Of a DNA stretch of 64,000 nucleotides, positions 56,851-64,000 are shown one piece after another (the stretch's first letter is position 1; each line of letters starts with the position of its first letter). A program made the position numbers and the translations under genes. This DNA comes from Leuctra nigra (taxonomy: Eukaryota; Arthropoda; Insecta; Plecoptera; Leuctridae): positions 29,397,259 to 29,461,258 of the forward strand of contig OW203770.1 of NCBI GenBank assembly GCA_934045905.1, in the 5' to 3' direction. Below the pieces are notes generated by a model. The model worked only from the letters and a program-made list of their open reading frames with translations, was not told the DNA's origin and did no database searches.

Positions 56851-57290
56851 TTGCTTCGATATCACCTGTTAAATGAGAAGCGTCTCCTCTCCTTGCATCC
56901 GGCAATTACCACTTCCAGTATTTCCGAAGACGTCAATTGCCCGCGTAGAAGTGCAAGCTGCTAGATGCAAATCACATCGCTTGCCATGAACATTGCCAAG
57001 GTCAAAGTGCAGCGTTGGTGCGGATCCCAAAACCAGCCCTGCACAGTTCCAATGGGCCGAACTACTGTCAATGCTTCCTCAAGTGCAATTCCAATCCTTT
57101 CCTGTGATTGGCCATCGCAGTGAAGTGATTAATGACCTTGAAAACTGACGTGATGTGTTATGACCCGTGAAACAAGGAGTGTGGATAGCCACTAGATTAA
57201 AATAGAATAGCAAACTAGAATAAACTAGAATACTAGACTAGAATAAAACTAGAATAGCCACGTGTAGCCACTACACGTATTCCATTACAC
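56851..57290. other. Unassigned DNA
   Basis: CTAGAATA units repeat imperfectly at 57190-57255. No gene. Confidence 0.4.
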
Positions 57291-57343
57291 CACTTTCACT
57301 TGAGAAGAAGTAACACATCTAAAAGAAGAAGATGAAAGAAGAC

Positions 57344-57421
57344 GAAGAAGGAGGAGGAGGAGGAGGAGGAGGAGGAGGAGGAGGAGGAGGAGGAGGAGGA
57401 GGAGGAGGAGGAGGAGGAGGA
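57344..57421 (+). repeat. (GGA)n microsatellite, ~26 units
   Basis: Uninterrupted AGG/GGA triplets. The reverse-strand Leu/Ser/Pro runs are translations of this tract. Confidence 0.95.
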
Positions 57422-57439
57422 AGAAGAAGAAGGGACGGC

Positions 57440-58535
57440 CCAGCAACACAAGCTGAAATAAAATGAAACGACGAAGAGGCCCAAGCGACAGGAGCTGAGA
57501 GATGAACGGAGAAGAGGCCCAGCGACAAGAGCTGAGAGATGAACGGAGAAGAGGCCCAGCGACAAGAGCTGAGAGATGAACGGAGAAGAGGCCCAGCGAC
57601 AAGAGCTGAGAGATGAACGGAGAAGAGGCCCAGCGACAAGAGCTAAAAGAAGCACGGAGAAGAGGCCCAGCGACAAGAGCTGAGAGATGAACGGAGAAGA
57701 GGCCCAGCGACAAGAGCTGAAGAAGAACGGAGAAGAGGCCCAGCGACAAGAGCTGAGAGATGAACGGAGACGAGGCCCAGCGACAAGAGCTGAGAGATGA
57801 ACGGAGACGAGGCCCAGCGACAAGAGCTGAGAGATGAACGGAGAAGAGGCCCAGCGACAAGAGCTAAAAGAAGCACGGAGAAGAGGCCCAGCGACAAGAG
57901 CTGAGAGAAGAACGGAGAAGAGGCCCAGCGACAAGAGCTAAAAGAAGCACGGAGAAGAGGCCCAGCGACAAGAGCTGAGAGATGAACGGAGAAGAGGCCC
58001 AGCGACAAGAGCTGAAGAAGAACGGAGAAGAGGCCCAGCGACAAGAGCTGAGAGATGAACGGAGACGAGGCCCAGCGACAAGAGCTGAGAGATGAACGGA
58101 GACGAGGCCCAGCGACAAGAGCTGAGAGATGAACGGAGAAGAGGCCCAAGCGACAAGAGCTGAGAGAAGAACGGAGAAGAGGCCCAGCGACAAGAGCTGA
58201 GAGAAGAACGGAGAAGAGGCCCAGCGACAAGAGCTGAGAGAAGAACGGAGAAGAGGCCCAGCGACAAGAGCTGAGAGAAGAACGGAGAAGAGGCCCAGCG
58301 ACAAGAGCTGAAAGAAGAACGGAGAAGAGGCCCAGCGACAAGAGCTAAAAGAAGCACGGAGAAGAGGCCCAGCGACAGGGGCTGAGAGAGGAACGAAGAA
58401 GAGGCCCAGCGACAAGAGCTAAAAGAAGCACGCAGAAGAGGCCCAGCGACAGGGGCTGAAAGAAGAACGGAGAAGAGGCCCAGGGACAAGAGCTGAAAAA
58501 GAAGAAATAAAAAGGGGCCCAGCGACAGGAGCTTT
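57440..58535. repeat. 37-bp minisatellite, ~28 units
   Basis: Unit GAAGAGGCCCAGCGACAAGA plus GCTGAGAGATGAACGGA, with variants GCTAAAAGAAGCACGGA and GCTGAGAGAAGAACGGA. Long reverse-strand frames in all three phases are a consequence of a 37-bp unit without reverse-strand stops. Related single copies at 57445-57490 and 59215-59380 have a longer unit (GGAGCTGAAATAAAA). Confidence 0.95.
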
Positions 58536-58548
58536 TGACGAAGAAGGA

Positions 58549-59200
58549 AGAGTGTTTTTCATCTTCATCGTCTTCTCTTCATCACTTCGTCTCCACCGTC
58601 TTCCAAGATGTAGTGAAAGAGGAATTACGATTGCGACTGTCAGTTCGATTATCAGATGGAACTCACACTGTAATTGAGAAGCTTGGGGACCAAACAAAAC
58701 TAACCCAACACACATTTGAGATCTAAATGAATTTGCCTGCTTCAAATCAAGTTTAATTGTTCAAAAAATCTGATATTGGAGCTAAACATACATTAGTATA
58801 ATCTCAGAGTAGTAGCTGGCCACACTGACTACTCTGAGGTATAGTAATTGTGTATAATATACTATTTCAAAGTGACTGATTATTCTTACAAACAATTTTT
58901 TGAGATAATGGTTAAAGTGGATTAGCTTTGCATTTTGTTCCCAAGCTCTTCAATTGATACTCAAATGCATACTCAACTAGATACTCTACTAGATACTCTA
59001 CCCAACACCACTCTCCTCTCATACATACTCTACTCTCTTACATTCTCTACTCTCTTGCAAACACTAGAAATGATACTCGAACTGACACAATCGCAATCGT
59101 AATAAACCCCGCTTCTTCACTACCTCTGCGAAGACGATGGAGAAGATGATGATGGAGAAGAATACGATGAAGATGAAGAAGACACCTTCCGACATCTTCG
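58549..59200. mobile_element. Inverted repeat flanking the minisatellite
   Basis: 58549-58665 and 59068-59200 are diverged inverted copies (TTCATCTTCATCGTCTTC; TTACGATTGCGA; TCAGTTCGA). The loop includes TACTCTACTAGA-type simple repeats at 58965-59055. Probably an old foldback element whose ends recruited the tandem arrays. Confidence 0.55.
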
Positions 59201-59214
59201 CTTCACAATAAAAC

Positions 59215-59380
59215 GAACGACGAAGGGTCCCAGCAGCAGTAGCTGAAATATAAGAATAAATAAGAAGGACCCAGCGACAGGAGCTGAAATAAAAGAACAA
59301 AGAAGGACCCAGCAACTGCAGCTGAAATAAAAAGAACGAAGAAGGGCCTCAGCGACAGGAACTGAAATAAAAACAAACAA
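59215..59380. repeat. Degenerate ancestral units of the 37-bp minisatellite
   Basis: Four copies of GGACCCAGCRACAGGAGCTG followed by AAATAAAA-type spacers, unit about 40-45 bp. Confidence 0.75.
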
Positions 59381-60287
59381 GCACCTACATACAAACCACC
59401 AGTACCTATGGACGAACAAGTGGCGATGTAATGGAATCATGTAATATCAAACGTGGTACCTTCCAACTCGATGTTTCACAAGCCAGCAAACACATCAAAC
59501 GTCCGTTTTCAAGGCCAGTAAATCACTTCACTGCGATGTAATCACAGGAAAGTGTGGAACTTGCACGAGAGGAAGTAATGACAGCAGTTGGACCCGTCGG
59601 AACCAATGCAGTGCTGCATGGGATCCACACACTTGCCACACAATGCCCCGGCAGTTCAGCAAGACGATGCGAATTGCAAGTAGAAACTCAAACTAAAGAC
59701 GGCTGGGCAGTGAGCGTGGCCTTGAATAGTTTTTTAATCGATTTCTATCAATATCTCATACCAATTGGTAAAATATATTGATAAAAATCGATCAAAGACT
59801 CTTCAAGGTCGAACTCACTACTCGGCTGTCTTAACGCCAGCAATCCACATCTGCAGAAACACTGCAAGTGGGAATCAGCGGACTACACGGAGAGAAAGTC
59901 ACTCCTCATCGTAAAGATGACATCGAACATGATGACAGGATATCTCATTGCCTAGTCGAGCAGTCGATCATCTAATAAACTCAGTCCCCCGAGACACAAT
60001 ACACAATACAGCCCTTATTCTATAATGAAAACAAACCATCTCGGATCAATGATATTCTCATGGCCGTGAAATGATTTCGCGTTCGATTTAGAATAAGGGT
60101 GCAGGAGAATAATCTTTCCACCTTCGAATGCAACGCTATTCTTCATGACTAGACCCAACCATATGCAAATAGAGAATAGAATATGCAAATACATGATTGA
60201 AATATTTAATCAAGAGAAGTGCAAAAACGGTAATTACATTCTGTTTTTGCTGCCTTGATTTCAAAAAATTTCATTTTGCACATTTGG
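59381..60287. other. Unassigned DNA
   Basis: 59549-59708 is an open, GC-balanced stretch between a CACAG acceptor-like site and a GCA|GTGAGC donor-like site (frame ESVELAREEVMTAVGPVG..). It has no recognised family, so I do not call it a gene. A small foldback (CCCTTATTCTA ends) lies at ~60010-60100. Confidence 0.35.
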
Positions 60288-60906
60288 CAGTCTTGGGTAG
60301 TGACGTAACGAAAGTAACGCGTCACTGTAACGACATAACTTTATTGGGTAACGAGCCAGTAATTTCATTACAAACATTTGATGGTAACGTCCAAGTAATT
60401 TAACTACTTTTGTCAAGGTAATTTGAGGTAAGTGACGCGCTACAAATTGCCTCGCACCCAGTTGTTTCGTACATATTTATATAAATTATTGGACTACATT
60501 TAATATGATATGAATAAGGTGAATTTGTACCATGAATTGATTTTTCTTCTTTCCGTTGGACGTTATTATTGAATTAGAATCACATTGAAATATAGGATTA
60601 AAGTAGATATTTTCACTAAATTGGCAAGAGAATTGGCATGCTGGTTGTATAGGCTGCGCCATTTTTGACTTTGGGTAGTGTTCCTGTTCCTATAGATTTG
60701 AAAACGCGGAAGCATGATAAATAATTAATCTGCCTTTCATTGTAACGTCGAAGTAATTTCGTTACTTTTTTCATGAAAATGAAGTATAATGTCATTACTT
60801 TTTAGTGACGGAAACAATCAAGTAATTTTACTATATTTTAATCCATGTAATTTGTAACGTAGGTAATTCTATTACCTTCTTTTTAAAAGTAATATACCCA
60901 AGTCTG
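60288..60906. mobile_element. hAT-like MITE (CAGTCTTGGGTA ends)
   Basis: CAGTCTTGGGTA and, inverted, CAGACTTGGGTA. The outside 8-mers acatttgg and atatttgg match at 7 of 8. The subterminal region is rich in GTAACG/CGTTAC strings, as in other hAT MITEs of this type. It is 619 bp and non-coding. Confidence 0.85.
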
Positions 60907-61392
60907 ATATTTGGGCATATGTGATATTATTTAATTTAGATTGATTTGTATTCTCACAAATTATCTCATCCTGGGACTGACCGAAGAGAAATTCTTCTTG
61001 ACGTCGTACAAGAAGATCGTGGAAAACAAATCGACTGTCAAATGCTGCTCGTCGGGAATAAGTTTTGGTTAAAAATACTAAACACATTACTTGACATGTG
61101 TTTCTACGGAAATGTAACGAATTGATTCAACTGATTGTACACACAGAGCCTTGTTGTGTTCACGATCACTGAACTCTCTTGGTTTCCGTGCCATGAATCT
61201 ATTCTCGACCACAAGAATTAGCGACATTTGACATTTACCGTCGAATTGTGCCAATCGCATAGAAAACGAAAGTATTTCGACTTGGTCCTAACTGGAGTTC
61301 TTATCCATGACTATGGCTTGTAAAGACTAGTGATGGTTGCATGTCAAAGGTTCCACCGAATGTATGCACTCACCTCGCCGGCCAGGCCCGGT
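60907..61392. other. Unassigned DNA
   Basis: No gene seen. On the minus strand a strong donor-like GAG|GTGAGT lies at about 61372, downstream of the stop of the exon called at 61393. Confidence 0.35.
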
Positions 61393-61613
61393 CTACCATC
61401 TGAAGAAGCTGGTGATCTTTTCCTTGAGCTTCTTCAGGACGCGGCGCACTGGCCGGCAGATGACCCCCTCACGTACATGGCGTTGGGCGTGCTCGTGCGT
61501 GAGGGGCTGGCTGACAACGTGGAGCCCCGCGATGTGGGCCCGCCTGACATACTCGGCCATATGGGTCGGGGCCCGTGGTGCGGCATGCGGCGGGGCCGGG
61601 GCTCGTGGCGCAG
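61393..61613 (-). CDS. Probable terminal coding exon, unrecognised protein
   Basis: Minus strand: acceptor TTTTGCAG (CAG 61616-61614), then two phase bases and an open frame of 72 residues ending TAG at 61393. It has very high GC and GC3 in an AT-rich setting. The sequence reads AEYVRRAHIAGLHVVSQPL and ends in a basic amphipathic helix (VRRVLKKLKEKITSFFRW). The plus strand is also open across the same DNA (frame with EEAGDLFLELLQDAAHWP), so strand is not certain; the splice acceptor and clean C-terminus favour minus. A consensus donor GAG|GTGAGT 20 bp after the stop could mark an alternative reading or a 3' UTR intron. No family recognised and no upstream exon found up to 64000. Confidence 0.45.
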
Positions 61614-61616
61614 CTG

Positions 61617-61759
61617 CAAAAGACAACACAACCTTGAACCTACTTTATAGCTTGATGCCCTTTCTAAATTAAACTTTACTCATACTCTGAAACTAACATG
61701 CGATCTGAGGATTGGACGTTTCTTGTAACGCAGTGTTTTGTTAGCTACCTAGGTGAACC
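61617..61759. other. Unassigned DNA
   Basis: Probably intron, if the neighbouring exon is real. Confidence 0.3.
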
Positions 61760-61762
61760 TAA

Positions 61763-61889
61763 AGCCCCATTTTTCAAAAGTTCTGCACATGTGCAGAATC
61801 ACTTTTTCATCTCAAAAGTGACACTGCGCACTAGCAGAACCACTGTGGCACAGAAGTTGTTCAAGAAATTGCACCGAGTAAATGGGGCT
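61763..61889. mobile_element. PIF/Harbinger-like mini-MITE (TAA duplication)
   Basis: AGCCCCATTT and its inverted copy, with TAA outside both ends (61760-61762, 61890-61892). It is 127 bp and non-coding. Confidence 0.65.
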
Positions 61890-61892
61890 TAA

Positions 61893-63382
61893 GAGACGTA
61901 ACATTGGGGTATTGTGCGCACGCAGGTAAAGTGAGTGACGCAAAACAAAATAATCCGTTTCCAATCCACAGATCGCATGTTCAATAACTTAGCTATAGCA
62001 TTGGCAAGTTCGATCCACAATGTCAAGTTTCGAGTTTTTGAATATCACTGGTCCCTTAAAATGTAATATTTATTTTTAAACAATTTGTATGTTCCTTTTC
62101 ACTGAAAGTCACACATGTACATTACAAAGCTGGGGGCTTATTCTCGAGTTCAACCTTGTACCGAATTAGTCGACATTGCAAAATCAATATTTTCTTCAAT
62201 GTTAATTTAGCTGGATCCATTGTGCAGTTGCTCAATTCCACAGGTCAACGTTTGCAACAAACTCAAGATAGGCCCGCTGCAAAATCTTACGCGTGTGTCT
62301 TGAAAGTACTGCAACTGTGCAACATCATTAACGCGATTCGAGCGATACCACGTGACTAAAAATATAATCACGTTATTGTCCAAACTACTGCACTCAAAAG
62401 TCGGGTGGGCATTTTTCTCATTAAGTAAGTGATTCTACAACTCAGTATCTTTTTTATCACATTATTGTTGTACCGTAAAATTTTGATTTTTTTTGTTGTT
62501 GAAAATAATCATATTTATTTTTGTCACGATTTAAGCCCACCTTTCACACTACAGACTTCCATGAGGGCTCATTTTGTTCACAAAAAAGGGGCAGGTGTCA
62601 TGACTAAGCCCAAATTTCGATAAATTCATTCCTACTTCGACTATAGCTTTTACTAAATCAGTAATATTTGACTGTAAAATCCGGTACGTTATATTTCTTT
62701 TTGTAAATATTTAAACAAAAAATTAGAAAAAAGGCCACGTCAGCCCATAACTAGATATCTAATGAATATTCTCTACAAGTTTCGTGTCATTCAGACAAAC
62801 AGTTTAGTCTATTCTTTGTCAAAGGTAATGTCAAATGTGCATTTTACACATTTGAAAACGTCCCGCACTTTTTTTGTGGCGCCCAAAAACGATTAATGTC
62901 ACTTGATATCATGTTACCAGCTCCCTCTTACGAAATATGAAGAAAATTAATATTGATTTTTTTCGGTCGAATTGCCTTAATGTTAAGTATCTCCTTAGAC
63001 TAAATAACTTCTAAGGTATCTCTAATCACAATTATTTCAGTGTTTTGTGCAGTTTCGACTTCCCACTAAAAGATTTTTAAAACATCAAGTTCACACTACT
63101 TAACAATACCGGAGTAATGACGACCTGTTGACAATGTTGAATCCAGGCACACGTGGGGGTGAGTGCCTCCCCTCCTTCTCCCCGGGAAAATTATCTATTT
63201 CAATAGACACCCTATTGTGTAATTCTCTCAATTATTCACAAATAAGTTAAGTGTCTTTTTAATATACAAAGAAACATCTTAAATGAGTTTTCCTTTATGA
63301 AATTATTGCTCATATTTGTGGTTGATTCTATATTATCTGATGCAAATACCCAAACGGCATTTCATATTCTGCCAAAAAAAAT
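61893..63382. other. Unassigned AT-rich DNA
   Basis: Short frames only (62156, 62429, 63297). No splice-supported exon or repeat was found. Confidence 0.4.
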
Positions 63383-64000
63383 CCAATCCTACTTTTCCCC
63401 TACTCTCACGAATCTTGCCTGTCAATCTTGTCATTCTAGACCTCCTTTAGATTGCAGATCTGTCCGTTACTCTCACGCCTCTTGCACTGTCAATCTTGTC
63501 ATTCTAGACCTCCTTTAGATTGCAGATCTGTCCGTTACTCTCACGCCTCTTGCACTGTCAATCTTGTCCTTCTAGACCTACTTTAGATTGCAGATCTGTC
63601 CGTTACTCTCACGCCTCTTGCACTGTCAATCTTTCCTTCTAGACCTCCTTTAGATTGCAGATCTGTCCGTTACTCTCACGCCTCTTGCACTGTCAATCTT
63701 GTCCTTCTAGACCTCCTTTAGATTGCAGATCTGTCCGTTACTCTCACGCCTCTTGCACTGTCAATCTTGTCCTTCTAGACCTCCTTTGATTGCAGATCTG
63801 TCCGTTACTCTCACGCCTCTTGCACTGTCAATCTTGTCCTTCTAGACCTCCTTTAAATTGCAGATCTGTCCGTTACTCTCACGCTTCTTGCACTGTCAAT
63901 CTTGTCCTTCTAGACCTCATTTAGATTGCAAATCTGTCCGTTACTCTCACGCCTCTTGCACTATCAATCTTGTCCTTCTAGACCTCCTTTAGATTGCAGA
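63383..64000. repeat. 68-bp satellite, ~9 units, open at the window edge
   Basis: ATTGCAGATCTGTCCGTTAC recurs at 63451, 63519, 63587 and on to 64000. The first unit is diverged, and one unit has a one-base deletion. The array continues past the window. Confidence 0.95.

Noticed and set aside
57285..58489. Five overlapping 106-232 codon reverse-strand ORFs (Ser/Leu-rich)
   Set aside because: Entirely explained by translation of the 37-bp minisatellite and (GGA)n tract.
59554..59781. 75-codon ORF with coding-like start
   Set aside because: Splice-like sites exist, but no homologous family or partner exon is recognised; left as unassigned.

Overview
This window looks like intergenic and intronic DNA from an arthropod, most likely an insect. 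It is AT-rich and has intron-bearing genes with GT..AG junctions. It contains many short TAGGTACCTA-type strings, tRNA-derived SINEs, several DNA-transposon families and satellites. I cannot assign an order or species from the sequence alone. There are no bacterial-style operons, rRNA genes, CRISPR arrays or prophage genes.

Genes. Only two loci are clearly protein coding. (1) 4783-6448, minus strand: two exons of an unrecognised zinc-finger protein with an array of SUMO-consensus motifs; the intron phases fit and the 3' end is not visible. (2) 12190-13443, plus strand: the last two coding exons of an ERdj5/DNAJC10-like ER thioredoxin-fold protein with a CGHC active site, a C-terminal HDEF and a nearby AATAAA. 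Its upstream exons are not seen in the preceding 12 kb. A third, weaker locus is a possible terminal coding exon at 61393-61613 (minus). Retrotransposon remnants with recognisable coding sequence are an ORF1-like coiled-coil fragment (10330-10563, minus) and a reverse-transcriptase C-terminal fragment (40153-41660, plus) interrupted by another element.

Layout. 1-4750: MITEs, a 118-bp satellite built around an ETS/CRE-like motif, and a foldback element. 4783-6448: zinc-finger gene. 6926-7347: foldbacks. 7965-12135: a Harbinger-like element containing a 3.6-kb hAT-like element, which holds a satellite array that was itself invaded by a hAT MITE and a piggyBac-like element. 12190-13540: 3' end of the DNAJC10-like gene. 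13760-14704: a near-perfect 945-bp hairpin. 17.3-18.3 kb: tRNA-derived repeats. 19866-26713: a region bounded by a 41-bp perfect inverted repeat, full of foldbacks and Helitron-like fragments. 27262-29520: a MITE carrying a SINE, and a hAT element with a perfect 8-bp target duplication. 30369-36017: a four-level transposon nest. 36065-39268: a second nest right beside it. 39.3-41.8 kb: SINE, short hairpin, interrupted LINE. 42233-42732: TIR element. 43916-45415: 77-bp satellite. 46.2-54.0 kb: large, diverged, AT-rich repeat units. 57.3-59.4 kb: GGA microsatellite and 37-bp minisatellite. 60288-60906: hAT element. 63383-64000: 68-bp satellite running off the end.

The main result is the order of insertion events. 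Nested copies, empty paralogous sites and palindromic host arms within this one window let target duplications and element ends be read directly. They reveal a Helitron-like family (CTAG end, no target duplication), elements filled with AAGATCTTG palindromes that carry a tRNA-like pol III promoter, and several TIR families with 2-, 3-, 4-, 6- and 8-bp target duplications. I found no cooperative multi-gene system such as a defence or biosynthetic cluster.
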